From NCBI GenBank assembly GCA_963555705.1, contig OY743181.1, positions 26,664,513 to 26,728,512 on the forward strand: 64,000 nt of DNA, in the 5' to 3' direction. This document shows positions 10,191 to 20,508 of this stretch, piece by piece. The stretch comes from Ligustrum vulgare. Taxonomy: Eukaryota > Streptophyta > Magnoliopsida > Lamiales > Oleaceae. Both the position numbers and the translations under genes were made by a program. The notes under the pieces were generated by a model. The model saw only the letters and a list, made by a program, of their open reading frames with translations. It made no database searches and was not told the DNA's origin. Each line of letters opens with the position of its first letter. The stretch's first letter is position 1.

Positions 10191-11972
10191 CGTTGACCTA
10201 TGGTCAATTTGACCTTATTGTTTTGATCATAACAAACAAGAATTTATTGTGTTGCTAACAAGTGTGCTTCAAGTGTTTCATGTAATGATAAATATTCAAA
10301 GCACTCTATGTTCAAATCGTCTCTCAAAGATATAAATCAAAATTATGTGATCGAGCACATGAGACGCAAAGAAGATCATGCAAGAATTGAAGATATTCAA
10401 AGATCAAAATTGAAGTTGAAAAGCATGACATGAAGATCAAGAATTCAAGCATACAAGATTAGAGTTGATTTAACGTATGTAAAGGTATAACACTCTCAAT
10501 CTTTAGCGATGAAATTCAACGAGCTCGAAAATGATTTTTATGCATCAAGAAACTTACTTGAAAATTCATCAATTGCATAAAAATGATTTTTCAAATCATA
10601 ACATGAAATAGTTTTTGGAAAAATAAACTTTTTGATATTAAAATAAAAATTCCAATTTTTATACTTTCGGTCGACCGAAAGTATACTTGATCGACCGAAA
10701 GTCTGGTCGACCGAAATAGCCTGATCAACCGAAAGTTTAACGGCTATATTCAAACTTTCGGTCGACCGAAACTCAAGAACCGGTCGACCGGAACTGGCTG
10801 AACTTGAATTTTTTCATCTATAAATAGCCATCACATTTGCATTCAATTGGAACAACTTTGAAAACATTTTATACAAACTTTCTTGTGAAAATTCATTGTT
10901 CTTACTTGGTTTTTATTCATCTTTTATTTTCATAAAACTTTGATTGATCTAAACTTTGTTTTATCAAATTCATCAAAGTTTTTGGAAGAAAGTTTTGTGA
11001 AGATTCTTGGTTTTATTTTGTTTAAACTTCTTCAACATCTTCACACTATATTGAAATTGAAGTGTAAGTCTCTCTTTGTTCTAAACTTGTTTTAATCTTT
11101 TAAAAGAGAGAAATTCCAATTAAGGAACTTTGATTATTTGTGCTACATTTTTCATTATCATATGATTCATCAAAGTTCCATTGCCTAAACACTTTGAGCT
11201 TAACTTATTGTTAATTATTCAAGTGTGGCATCTCTTGGTACTTAATTTGATTCAATATTTTAACAAGAGATCATTTGAAAAACTTTGTTTGATTGCATCG
11301 AACTTTTTATTATCATTTGCATCAAAGTTTTTCTCTAACACTCGAGCTTAATTCATTGCTATCTATTGAAGTGTTATCCTAACTCTCTTGGTACTTATTT
11401 TGAGTATATCATTTATCAAGAGAGTTATTTCAATTGTAAACTCAATTCATTATATTGATTGGTTTCGAGAGCCTTGTCAAAACTTGATTGTTGGTTTTCG
11501 AGAGCCTTGTCAAAACTCGATTGTTGGTTTCGAGAGCCGTGCGAAAACTCGATTGTAAAGGATAGGCGCTCCTTGTTGTAAGTCGCCTAAGGATTTGGTA
11601 CTCCTTGTTGTAAGTTACCAAAATAGTGGATTTGGCCTTGCTCGTGACGGAGAGCTCGGTAACGGGGGACGTAGATCACGTTGGTTGATTGAACCTCCAT
11701 AAATCGTGTTTGCACTCTCTTATCCCTTTTACTTACGTACATTGCACTTACTCTATTCTATCAATTTATATTGTGCAACATTATATCTAAGTGCTATACT
11801 TGCCTTATCAATAAAGTTTACACATATATAGCACACTACTTTGATAGATTAGTTACTTGTAACACTAAGTGCACATATTTGTACCCATTGGTTTTTAAGT
11901 TTGAGATTATTATCGAAAAAGTTTTATAAACCAATTCACCCCCCTCTTGGTTAGTTTACTCTTGGGTCAACA
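10191..11972 (+). repeat. 5' LTR of element D
   Basis: 1782 bp. Contains a cluster of GGTCGACCGAAAGT palindromes at 10667-10795 and a TATA-like 'catctataaatagcc' just after it (about 10816-10830), suggesting the palindromes are upstream promoter elements. Confidence 0.92.
10667..10795 (+). promoter_or_regulatory. Cluster of TTTCGGTCGACCGAAA palindromes in the D LTR
   Basis: Four exact GGTCGACC cores plus two variants (gatcgaccg, gatcaaccg) within ~130 bases, ending about 20 bases before a TATAAATAG box. Spacing and position suggest binding sites for a dimeric factor. The same cluster recurs at 16712-16845 and, separately, at 13278-13432. Confidence 0.7.
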
Positions 11973-11974
11973 AT

Positions 11975-11986
11975 TGGTATCAGAGC
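11975..11986 (+). promoter_or_regulatory. Primer binding site of element D (tRNA-iMet)
   Basis: TGGTATCAGAGC, two bases after the LTR end. Confidence 0.88.
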
Positions 11987-12026
11987 TTAGGTGCTCATTT
12001 TTAAAAGATTTTACAATCTTGAGTAA

Positions 12027-13097
12027 ATGGCTAACCATAATCTTGAAGGTCATTCTACTAATCGTCCTCCATTGTTTGATGGTACTAATTATAATTATTG
12101 GAAAACTAGAATGATGATTTTTATTCAATTCATTGATTATAATATTTGGGATGTCATTGAATCCGGTCCTCATGAGCTTACTATGGTCATTAAGGTTGAT
12201 GGAAAACCGGATCAAACTATTTTAAAACCTAGAGAGGAATATGATGAAAATGATAGGAGAAAATTGACTTTGAATGCAAGGGCCAAAAATATACTTTATT
12301 GTGCTTTAGATAAAAATGAATTTAATCGTATTTGCACATGTGATTCCGCATTTGATATTTGACATACATTAGAAATCACACACATGGGTACAAGCAAAGT
12401 AAAAGAAACTAAGACAAATCTTTTATTTAAAGATTTTGAAAATTTCTTTATGAAGCAAGATGAGCCCATTACTTGCATGATTACTCGTTTTACCGATATT
12501 GTAAATGGTCTTAAAGGCTTTGATCATAAATTTACTAACGGTGAACTTGTGAGTAAAATTCTTAGGTCTCTCTCCCAAGATTGGAATCCTTTGAGGATGT
12601 TGATCGAAAACACAATAGACGTCAACACACATCCATTGGAAGAGCTTTATGGAACATTGATGACTTATGAGCTCAACAATGCCGAAACAAAGGAGAGGAC
12701 AAGAAAAGGAAAAGAAGAGGCCAAACGCGAAATTTCTCTTAAATCATTACATGGAAAATGCTCATCAAACTCAAACACAAGTGATGAGGAACTTGATGAT
12801 CTAGCTATCCTTATCAAGAAATGGAGAGGTATTCGCAACAATCATCGAATCCAAAAGAGAGAAGAAAAAGATGAAAAGATTGTGTGCTACAATTGTGACA
12901 AACCCGGTCACAAAAGTACCGAGTGTCAAAGCAAGAAAAGATTCTTCAAAAAGAAAGCTCTACAAGCCACTTGGGATGAAAGTGATGATGAGCAAGATGA
13001 AGATGAGAGTCAAGATGAAATGGCCAACATGTGCTTCATGACTATTGAGGATGAGGTAAAATTCTTTGATACATCTTGGACTTTGAATGATCAATGA
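12027..13097 (+). pseudogene. Copia gag of element D, with one nonsense codon
   Basis: One continuous frame broken only by TGA at 12360-12362, where the family has a Trp (DI[W]HTLE). The N-terminus PPLFDGTNYNYWKTRMMIF is the standard copia gag start. The middle block (TRFTDIVNGLK, VSKILRSL) is the UBN2-type capsid region. The C-terminal zinc knuckle CYNCDKPGHKSTEC fits CX2CX4HX4C, followed by an acidic tail. Gag packages the RNA into virus-like particles. The ORF ends at TGA without the usual protease and integrase continuation. Read-through or a single recent mutation are both possible. Confidence 0.88.
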
Positions 13098-13277
13098 TTT
13101 AAAATTTATTTTTATCAACATGTTTTTATTAAAACCTCATGCACCTCATAAAAATTTCTAACATTGAAAAGAGGTATGAGTATGAATTTGTAACATAGTG
13201 CTAATTTGTGTCTTATGCATAATTTTATGTTACATACATGTTTTAACCGAAATCAAATAAAAATTTCAATTTTTGTA

Positions 13278-13432
13278 GATTTCGGTCGACCGAAAGTACT
13301 TTTGGTCGAACAAGCGTTCAACCGAAAGAGTTTCGGTCGACCATTAGTCAACCGAAAGTGTCTGCAGCTTCCTGATTTTTACTCTGCAGAGTTTCGGTCG
13401 ACCGGTTCATACTTTCGGTCGACCGAAAGTGG
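13278..13432 (+). repeat. Second cluster of GGTCGACC palindromes, internal to element D
   Basis: Four GGTCGACC cores plus degenerate ones (ggtcgaaca, gttcaaccg, agtcaaccg) in ~150 bases just after gag. It resembles the LTR cluster although the surrounding sequence is not LTR. Confidence 0.7.
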
Positions 13433-13783
13433 TTGAAATAAGGGATTTATTTTAAATTTCAAAATTTTCATACACAATCCCTAAATGACTTGAAATCATT
13501 TTCTTTTCTTCATTAAACTCTTGTAATACATTTATTTGATCACTTATTTTTCTTGCTTTGAGACTGATATGATTGTTGACCAAAATTGTTTTGATACTTC
13601 GACAAATATGCAATGCATTACCCTTTAACTCATTTCATGATAACAATTACTTCATAGTCAAACATAGATATTATTTTTTTTCTCAATGAAGAGCACACAC
13701 AAGAGTCACACTTGAAAGGAAATACATGGAACACGCAAATGCTAAAGAGAGAAACATGGAAAGTCCTCACAATGAGAGATGTG

Positions 13784-13983
13784 TTTCCGGAGTAGCCGTA
13801 TCCTACCACCTCTGATCTTTTGAGGAAACAAAGACAAACCTTCAAAGAGGTGTGTTTCGAGAGTAAAAGTACTCCGTAATCTACCACATTTGAGGTACAC
13901 ACACAAGATCTAAACATTAAGAATATCCTAGGAAATCAGAGGGGTGTCTCTAGAGTGAGTTTACTCCGTACTCTACCCCCACC
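13784..13983 (-). ncRNA. Threefold repeated stem-loop-like motif downstream of LOG, copy 1
   Basis: Three related ~40-base motifs at 13938-13983, 13848-13889 and 13784-13813 (order in the sense direction). Each reads roughly GGTRG...TACGG, then GAGTA-N4-TACTC or a shorter hairpin, then GAAACAC and a closing CACCT or CATCTC. In the middle motif the inner stem GAGTA/TACTC is kept while the loop differs from the F copies. I suggest a structured 3' UTR or RNA-processing element; the class is unknown. Confidence 0.45.
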
Positions 13984-13994
13984 TATTTTAGGAT

Positions 13995-14648
13995 TCACAA
14001 AGTCAAATTTACATTAACCGGACTCCTTTTTCGCTTGACTCCCCTTCCTTGCGACCAATCTATCTTTAATCCTGCTGGATCTTGTATTGGGATATATGAC
14101 TGCAGCTTATCCAGTAGTTCATCAATAGTTGGAGCAGAAATAAGGATCCTTCTGGAAAATGGAGAGATGAATCCCTGTTCCACTGCATGATCAAGAAAGG
14201 TTAACAAACCATCAAAGAAATGGTTAACATTTAATAGCCCAATAGGCTTAGTATGGAGATCTAGTTGAGCCCAGGAGGTAATATTAAAGATTTCTTCTAA
14301 GGTGCCAAAACCTCCGGGCAGGGCTATAAATGCATCAGATCCATATAGCATACAAGTTATGCGTTCATGGATAGATAAGGTCTGTACTTCATGACCTCGT
14401 GTTTTGCCTGCTATATCTGCTAAAGGGACAGGAATAACACCAATCACCCTTCCTTTCTCTGTGAGAGCAGATTGGGAAACACAGCCCATCAGACCACTGC
14501 TACCTCCTCCATACACAAGATTGATACCTTTCTCCCCCAGTTTCTTTCCAAGGTCCACTGCTGTCTCTAGATACCCAAAACCTTTCCCCACATGTGATCC
14601 ACAAAATACACATATTGTTTTGATCTGTCTAAGTTTTGATCCCTCCAT
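13995..14648 (-). CDS. LOG: LOG-type cytokinin riboside 5'-monophosphate phosphoribohydrolase, copy 1
   Basis: 217 residues from ATG, no introns, full family length plus a short basic tail. LOG enzymes release active cytokinin base from the riboside monophosphate in one step, in cytosol and nucleus. Family signatures present: CVFCGS at 13-18, LVYGGGSSGLMG at 44-55, HER (catalytic Arg 96) and PGGFGTLEE at 111-119. The sequence is plant-like rather than bacterial; the GLMGCVS and SWAQL..H.KPIGLLNV wording is that of plant LOG-like proteins. Ordinary plant LOG genes have several introns, so this looks like a retrocopied or virally carried cDNA. It differs from copies 2 and 3 at about 17 residues, all outside these motifs. 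The basic tail GRGVKRKRS could act as a nuclear localisation signal. Confidence 0.9.
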   Translation of the reverse strand: MEGSKLRQIKTICVFCGSHVGKGFGYLETAVDLGKKLGEKGINLVYGGGSSGLMGCVSQSALTEKGRVIGVIPVPLADIAGKTRGHEVQTLSIHERITCMLYGSDAFIALPGGFGTLEEIFNITSWAQLDLHTKPIGLLNVNHFFDGLLTFLDHAVEQGFISPFSRRILISAPTIDELLDKLQSYIPIQDPAGLKIDWSQGRGVKRKRSPVNVNLTL

Positions 14649-14718
14649 TTTTGAAAGAAAAGAAAGGAAAACTTACGAGAAGTTGTGATTTTGGGATGCA
14701 TGAACTATGAAAACCTCT

Positions 14719-14730
14719 GGCTATTTAAAA
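14719..14730 (-). promoter_or_regulatory. TATA-like box of LOG, copy 1
   Basis: TTTTAAATAGCC on the minus strand, ~75 bases upstream of the LOG ATG and conserved in copies 2 and 3. LOG thus probably has its own promoter inside the CRP-LOG intergenic region. Confidence 0.55.
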
Positions 14731-14763
14731 ACCGAAAAACCACACTATTTACGATCGTCTTTG

Positions 14764-14786
14764 AAAAAGTAAAAATTTACTTTTGA
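14764..14786 (-). promoter_or_regulatory. Conserved inverted repeat between CRP and LOG, copy 1
   Basis: AAAAGTAAA-TT-TTTACTTTTT. The same repeat with a different centre is kept in copies 2 and 3. Just upstream in the sense direction, ATCGCCGAAAGGTGACAGCC is also conserved. Confidence 0.5.
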
Positions 14787-14910
14787 CAAAATCAGCCTAC
14801 TTTTGAATATTTTTATCGTATCGAGGCTGTCACCTTTCGGCGATTTAATTTTTTTTTAAAACCTTTATCAAAACTCGCGAAAGGAAAAAGGATCAAAAAT
14901 TTACCTTATA

Positions 14911-15441
14911 TCATTGCTGGGTTGCCAAAACAGACTGGCAAACCGGATCTTTTGCGATTGTATTCTTGAGACTATAACGTTTTTTATCCTCGTTAAATTG
15001 AGCATATAAGGAAAGAAGTTCCCGTTGCACATATCCACTTGGGTGCGTCTCAAGAGTTAATCTAATATCATCCAAACACTCCCTACTCAGTCCACCCTTT
15101 ATGAAATCAATTTTATCATCTCGATTGTTAGATGAATATCCGACTGTTTTGCAACGAGTATCACAATTCCAACGAGCACATTTGTAGCAACCATTCAGCC
15201 TTTTTGCTCTTCGCTTCTTTGCAAAAGTGCTTTTACCCAAACCAGGCAAATGTTTAGGAAATGACAATGGTAATTCACCAGTTAATCGGACTTTTGCTTC
15301 TATTAACCAGCGCACGTCTTCTGGAACGCCATGAGCCATAAGCACCCTCAATCTTTCGAGCCTCATTTGATAAATTTTTCTAAGATCATTCATTGGAAGA
15401 TTGGAATAATACTTGCGAATGCTTGAAAGGATGTTATCCAT
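14911..15441 (-). CDS. CRP: carlavirus-like cysteine-rich basic nucleic-acid-binding protein, copy 1
   Basis: 176 residues from ATG. A predicted helical N-terminus (1-60) leads to GLGKSTFAKKRRAKRL (67-82), a basic arginine/lysine run that could be a nuclear signal. Next is a Cys4 cluster C85-x2-C88-x4-C93-x3-C97, then DKIDFIKGGLS at 109-119 and a helical C-terminus. The order G-[KR]-S-[TK]-[FY], Lys/Arg cluster, zinc-finger cysteines, then F-I-x-x-G is the layout of the carlavirus cysteine-rich proteins (Viral_NABP family). Those bind nucleic acid and are reported silencing suppressors or transcription regulators. The cysteine spacing is tighter and both termini are longer than in the viral proteins. 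Its gene lies ~260 bases upstream of LOG on the same strand. It is intact although the host element's gag is broken. Viral origin is my inference from motif order; a convergent plant zinc-finger is the alternative. Confidence 0.72.
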   Translation of the reverse strand: MDNILSSIRKYYSNLPMNDLRKIYQMRLERLRVLMAHGVPEDVRWLIEAKVRLTGELPLSFPKHLPGLGKSTFAKKRRAKRLNGCYKCARWNCDTRCKTVGYSSNNRDDKIDFIKGGLSRECLDDIRLTLETHPSGYVQRELLSLYAQFNEDKKRYSLKNTIAKDPVCQSVLATQQ

Positions 15442-15472
15442 TTTTTGATGGATTTAACCTCTTCCCAACCGA

Positions 15473-15484
15473 TCTTTTTAAAGG
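15473..15484 (-). promoter_or_regulatory. TATA-like box of CRP, copy 1
   Basis: CCTTTAAAAAGA on the minus strand, ~35 bases upstream of the CRP ATG, aligned with CTTTTAAATAG in copies 2 and 3. The flanking CAGATCCTTT and GGGAAGAGGTT are also conserved. Confidence 0.4.
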
Positions 15485-15830
15485 TGAAAAGGATCTGGGT
15501 AGTTCCTCATGATACTGTTTCCTGCAAGACAATATGAAATAGAATAATGAAAAGAGGGAACAAGAGTTCATGCGCTGTAACTTTACTGTTAAAGGAAGAT
15601 TTGATCTGCGATATCGAATATTTTACTTGGATTTTGTACTGATATGTTTCGGTATAATAATAATCAAGGTATATAGGACCTGGGTAGATCCACATGCTGT
15701 TGAGTCCAGCAAGAAAGCAAGGAATAGAAAAATGAAAAGAGGGAACAGGATTTTAATGCGCTGTAACTTTTACTATTACAGAAAGATTTGATTTGAGATA
15801 TGAGATTATACTGGAATTCGTGAAACTGAA
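15485..15830 (-). repeat. Duplicated promoter-like block upstream of CRP, copy 1
   Basis: 15490-15640 and 15665-15830 are diverged direct repeats sharing phrases such as aatgaaaagagggaaca and gcgctgtaactttac. Both align with the single block at about 25060-25200 in element F. The distal copy resembles F more closely (ctttcttgctgg is shared). Confidence 0.6.
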
Positions 15831-16220
15831 TTTTGTGATTTTTGGTAATTTTTCATGCTACGAATGCTTTTCTAAGGGGGAATGCTTCACTAAGGGGGAA
15901 TTCGATTACAATCGAGATATTTTTTTTTGCCCCATTATTATGCTTATCACACCTATGCTCATGATTAAGGTATAGATGCCACCTTTTTGCTTATGCCAAA
16001 AGGGGGAAAATATGGTGATGATTTGATTTGCTTGAATTTGGATAATCTATATGCATGAAAAGGATTATATTATATGATAGATTATACCTCATTGGTTTGT
16101 ATAAGATAGGGGGAATATATGCTAAAATTGAACTTATCAATTATTCTCATTTCCCTATACTTGGATTATATGCTTCAATTGATTATATTTATCATTACAA
16201 ATCATCTTGTTTGTCATAAT
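15831..16220 (+). other. Non-coding 3' internal region of element D
   Basis: AT-rich, with repeated aagggggaa phrases, resembling the spacer before the 3' LTR of SIRE/Maximus-type copia elements. No coding content found. Confidence 0.6.
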
Positions 16221-16235
16221 CAAAAAGGGGGAAAT
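16221..16235 (+). promoter_or_regulatory. Polypurine tract of element D
   Basis: CAAAAAGGGGGAAAT immediately before the 3' LTR. Confidence 0.85.
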
Positions 16236-18017
16236 TGTTGACCTATGCTCAATTTGACCTTATTGTTTTGATCATAACAAACAAGAATTTATTGTGTTGC
16301 TAACAAGTGTGCTTCAAGTGTTTCATGTAATGATAAATATTCAAAGCACTCTATGTTCAAATCGTCTCTCAAAGATATAAATCAAAATTATGTGATCGAG
16401 CACATGAGACGCAAAGAAGATCATGCAAGAATTGAAGATATTCAAAGATCAAAATTGAAGTTGAAAAGCATGACATGAAGATCAAGAATTCAAGCATACA
16501 AGATTAGAGTTGATTTAACGTATGTAAAGGTATAACACTCTCAATCTTTAGCGATGAAATTCAACGAGCTCGAAAATGATTTTTATGCATCAAGAAACTT
16601 ACTTGAAAATTCATCAATTGCATAAAAATGATTTTTCAAATCATAACATGAAATAGTTTTTGGAAAAATAAACTTTTTGATATTAAAATAAAAATTCCAA
16701 TTTTTATACTTTCGGTCGACCGAAAGTATACTTGATCGACCGAAAGTCTGGTCGACCGAAATAGCCTGATCAACCGAAAGTTTAACGGCTATATTCAAAC
16801 TTTCGGTCGACCGAAACTCAAGAACCGGTCGACCGAAACTGGCTGAACTTGAATTTTTTCATCTATAAATAGCCATCACATTTGCATTCAATTGGAACAA
16901 CTTTGAAAACATTTTATACAAACTTTCTTGTGAAAATTCATTGTTCTTACTTGGTTTTTATTCATCTTTTATTTTCATAAAACTTTGATTGATCTAAACT
17001 TTGTTTTATCAAATTCATCAAAGTTTTTGGAAGAAAGTTTTGTGAAGATTCTTGGTTTTATTTTGTTTAAACTTCTTCAACATCTTCACACTATATTGGA
17101 ATTGAAGTGTAAGTCTCTCTTTGTTCTAAACTTGTTTTAATCTTTTAAAAGAGAGAAATTCCAATTAAGGAACTTTGATTATTTGTGCTACATTTTTCAT
17201 TATCATATGATTCATCAAAGTTCCATTGCCTAAATACTTTGAGCTTAACTTATTGTTAATTATTCAAGTGTGGCATCTCTTGGTACTTAATTTGATTCAA
17301 TATTTTAACAAGAGATCATTTGAAAAACTTTGTTTGATTGCATCGAACTTTTTATTATCATTTGCATCAAAGTTTTTCTCTAACACTCGAGCTTAATTCA
17401 TTGCTATCTATTGAAGTGTTATCCTAACTCTCTCGGTACTTATTTTGAGTATATCATTTGTCAAGAGAGTTATTTCAATTGTAAACTCAATTCATTATAT
17501 TGATTGGTTTCGAGTGCCTTGTCAAAACTCGATTGTTGGTTTTCGAGAGCCTTGTCAAAACTCGATTGTTGGTTTCGAGAGCCGTGCGAAAACTCGATTG
17601 TAAAGGATAGGAGCTCCTTGTTGTAAGTCGCCTAAGGATTTGGTACTCCTTGTTGTAAGTTACCAAAATAGTGAATTTGGCCTTGCTCGTGACGGAGAGC
17701 TCTGTAACGGGGGACGTAGATCATGTTGGTTGATTGAACCTCCATAAATCGTGTTTGCACTCTCTTATCCCTTTTACTTACGTACATTGCACTTACTCTA
17801 TTCTATCAATTTATATTGTGCAACATTATATCTAAGTGCTATACTTGCCTTATCAATAAAGTTTACACATATATAGCACACTACATTGATAGATTAGTTA
17901 CTTGTAACACTAAGTGCACATATTTGTACCCATTGGTTTTTAAGTTTGAGATTATTATCGAAAAAGTTTTATAAACCAATTCACCCCCCTCTTGGTTAGT
18001 TTACTCTTGGGTCAACA
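16236..18017 (+). repeat. 3' LTR of element D
   Basis: TGTTGACC...GGGTCAACA, 1782 bp, same length as the 5' LTR. Palindrome cluster at 16712-16845. Confidence 0.92.
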
Positions 18018-18022
18018 GACTT

Positions 18023-18729
18023 AAGATCAGCAAGTGCGGAAAATGCGTTTACATCAAAGATACCGAAAAAGGTTATGTCATTTTATATGGGGTTAGATGA
18101 TGTAATTCTTGAGTTAAAACTTCAAGAAAATCAGATAGACTTGTTCTAAGCTAGTCACATTATGTGGACAAAATTCTAGAAAAATTAATAAGGATGATTT
18201 TGGCATAACTAGAACACTGATAGTTACAACTCAGGATCTATCCAAAACAAAGTGAGAGCATCTCTCAAGTGGAGTATTTTAGAGGTATTGGAATTTTGAT
18301 GTACTTAATGAGTTTTACAAGATTGGACATAGCTTACACAGTTAGTAAACTAAGTAGATACATGAGTAATTCAGGAGCTGATCATTGGAAAGAAATAGTA
18401 AGAATGCTGAGTTACTTAAGATTTACTTTGCAATATACTAGATATTTAGCAGTCATTGAAGGATACAATGATGCTAATTGAAGACCTGACATAAAAGACT
18501 CCACGTCTTTTAGTATATCTGTGTTCACACTTAGAGTATATTCCAAGATGATCAAAGTTTGTGCCAGTAATTTACATACATTGTGATAGTAAATCTGCAA
18601 TTGGAAGGACACAACATGTACAATGATTAGTCTAGACATATACATTATAGACATAATATCATAAGGCAACTACTCTCAACTGGAGTTATCTCTATTAACT
18701 ATGTGATATCAAAGATAACTTTGAGGATC
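18023..18729 (+). pseudogene. Copia pol of C0, segment 3 (RT end, RNase H)
   Basis: Continues the interrupted pol: KISKCGKCVYIKDTEKGYVI, then [31 protein letters not shown] and [18 protein letters not shown], the standard copia RT C-terminus. A weak RNase H stretch follows. Multiple stops and frameshifts. The last codons (DNFED-type, ending GAGGATC) break at the insertion of element E and continue at 40955 with a LTK..NRELVEQSSKQMRLK-type sequence. Confidence 0.85.
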
Positions 18730-20301
18730 TGATAAGTGTACTTTACACACTTATTTAGTTCCTAAATTAGAAATTTAATTGACAAATTGAGCAAATATCT
18801 ACTTATAAATTGTATTTATCTTGTACAATTAGGTACAACCTCAATTGGAAAGAAAATGGACAAGGTCGGAGAGCAATTGAGCGAAAAAAGGAGCAATTTT
18901 GATGTTCAAGGACCTAATTGAAAGAAATCAAAAGTTCGGGGACTCAATTGCAACATCTCAGAAAGTAGAGGACTAAAGATGCAAATATTTCAGGGGCATA
19001 TTTGTAATAAAAGTCAAAATTCGAGGACTAAATTGAAGAAGACCAGAAGATGGAGGACCCAATTGCAATCATGGAAGGACAAAGCTGCCTGGTGAACCAG
19101 GCGATCGCGTGTATCGACTAGGCAGCGCTCGCGAATCAAGCCAAAAATCCAATCTGAGAGTTTTCAAGTCAACCACGCGATCGCGAGGCATTCAACCACG
19201 CGATCGCGTTGTCATAATTTTGAGCGATAATCTGGGCCTACCCGGTTCGGCCCAAAAGCTGAAGGGCACGGATCTACGCGAATTTTTGGTGTTTTTGGGC
19301 ATTTTGACTAGGGTTTCAACATCTTTATCATAACAATTCACTCACCAAACCCTAGCCCCCTTCCCTCTTTTCTTTTCTTTGTTTTTGATTTAGTTTGTAA
19401 CTTAGTTTGTAGTTTAGTTGTGTTTCTAAGTTACTAGCACCCATTGGAGCAAAGAAGCAAGAAGTAAGTGGAAATACAAAGCATTGTTGAAAGATTCTTG
19501 GAGCAAAAATCAAGGGAAGTGTTGTATTTCATTTTTCTTGTATTTTTATCCTTAATTTCTATATTTTGTGATGTATTTTCATAAACCTTATCTTTTGTGA
19601 AATATTTATATAATGGACTAGTTGTTTTATGTTGGGATGATTGATGTAGCTTAACTTAGTTTAAGTAATTTTAATGTTTGTTTATTACTTTTGAGCTTAT
19701 TTCATGTGTGTTTGTTATTGAGATTATTCCATTTGTTTGATTGATCACCAAATATATGTTTTGTAAAGTGTATGATAATCGAGAGATATTATGCATTTTA
19801 GACCAAATAATAAATGCTCCAGGTTCTTGTTAAGGATAGAGATATACCTTAAACCCTAGATGATCCATTGAGCTATTTTCACAAAGAGTTAATGCAATTG
19901 ATTGGACCTTAATCGACATAGAGATATAGTAGGTTAAACCAATTGATTAGGGTTAATTTCACTCGAGAGAGGTAATTAGCTAAGCTTGGAAAATCGGGTC
20001 TAACATTGTAAATGATCAATTTATTAATTTGCATGTGTTGAGAAATTACTTAAGCGAGAGTTAAGTGAAATCATGAATCCCAACTATTTTATCTTTCATT
20101 TTCCTTATTTTAATTTGGTTTAAAATTAGTTTCGTTAATTTTAGAATTGTCAAAAATCCATCTTATTAATTGTGTGTTTCATTTGTTAAGATTAAATTAA
20201 CTAGAGTATACATTCCTCATGGGATCGACAACTCAGACTCAAAAGATTCACTTTATTACTTGTACGCGACCCGTGCGCTTGTGTTACACTATTTTGAGCG
20301 A
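18730..20301 (+). repeat. 5' LTR of element E
   Basis: Contains spaced 'ggacctaattgaaa / ggggactcaattg' repeats (18840-19080), three GCGATCGCG palindromes (19100-19212) and a downstream 'ttgtttttgatttag' region. The 74-residue open frame across the palindromes has no coding character. Confidence 0.85.
19100..19212 (+). repeat. GCGATCGC palindrome cluster in the E LTR
   Basis: Three GCGATCGCG copies in ~110 bases of otherwise AT-rich DNA. In the 3' LTR the middle copy has decayed by CpG-type changes (gcaatcgag). Confidence 0.7.
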
Positions 20302-20308
20302 ACAAGTT

Positions 20309-20328
20309 TTTGACGCCGTTGTCGGGGA
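20309..20328 (+). promoter_or_regulatory. Primer binding site of element E
   Basis: TTGACGCCGTTGTCGGGG a few bases after the LTR, a one- or two-base variant of the TGGCGCCGTTGCCGGGGA site of Athila/Tat elements. Confidence 0.7.
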
Positions 20329-20508
20329 ATGTTTTACTTTAGTTAATTTTAGTTTTAAGAATTTGTAATTATTTTGTTTTATATTTTATTTTTTTACCTT
20401 TGGTTAACCACCACTATTCTAATATTTCTTGTATTTAATTTTCTTTCTATGCATATTTGATTCTAAAATTGGAAAAATAGGAAAGCAATTGCATTGAACA
20501 ATCTCAAC

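Larger units (their letters stand above)
13670..15830 (-). mobile_element. CRP-LOG cassette, copy 1 (antisense in element D)
   Basis: Homologous to 25020-27080 and 31537-33597 in element F. Homology covers the CRP upstream region, CRP, the ~260-base intergenic region, LOG and a 3' region with three repeated motifs. It fades at about 13670 and 15830 into unrelated element DNA. Copy 1 has two diverged copies of the promoter-like block upstream of CRP. No terminal inverted repeat or TSD of its own was recognised. Confidence 0.75.
10191..18017 (+). mobile_element. Element D: SIRE-like Ty1/copia retrotransposon lacking pol, carrying antisense CRP-LOG cassette
   Basis: Two 1782-bp LTRs (TGTTGACC...GGTCAACA; the left copy starts CG) enclose a tRNA-iMet primer site, a gag gene and a polypurine tract. 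A 5-bp TSD GACTT is at 10186-10190 and 18018-18022. No protease, integrase or RT follows gag. That space holds the two antisense genes CRP and LOG. The LTRs differ at roughly a dozen positions, so insertion was fairly recent. The many AAGGGGGAA phrases upstream of the 3' LTR resemble SIRE/Maximus-type elements. Movement would require pol from a related copy. Confidence 0.9.

Noticed and set aside
12880..12930. Endogenous pararetrovirus coat protein suggested by the CCHC motif
   Set aside because: The full frame is copia gag (N-terminal PPLFDGTNYNYW and UBN2-type region) between copia LTRs.
13995..14648. Bacterial horizontal transfer as source of LOG
   Set aside because: Residue choices around GLMGCVS and SWAQL...KPIGLLNV are those of plant LOG-like proteins; no bacterial neighbours are present.
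19109..19333. 74-residue ORF in the E LTR
   Set aside because: It spans the GCGATCGC palindromes and LTR sequence, has no family features, and the copy in the other LTR differs as non-coding DNA would.
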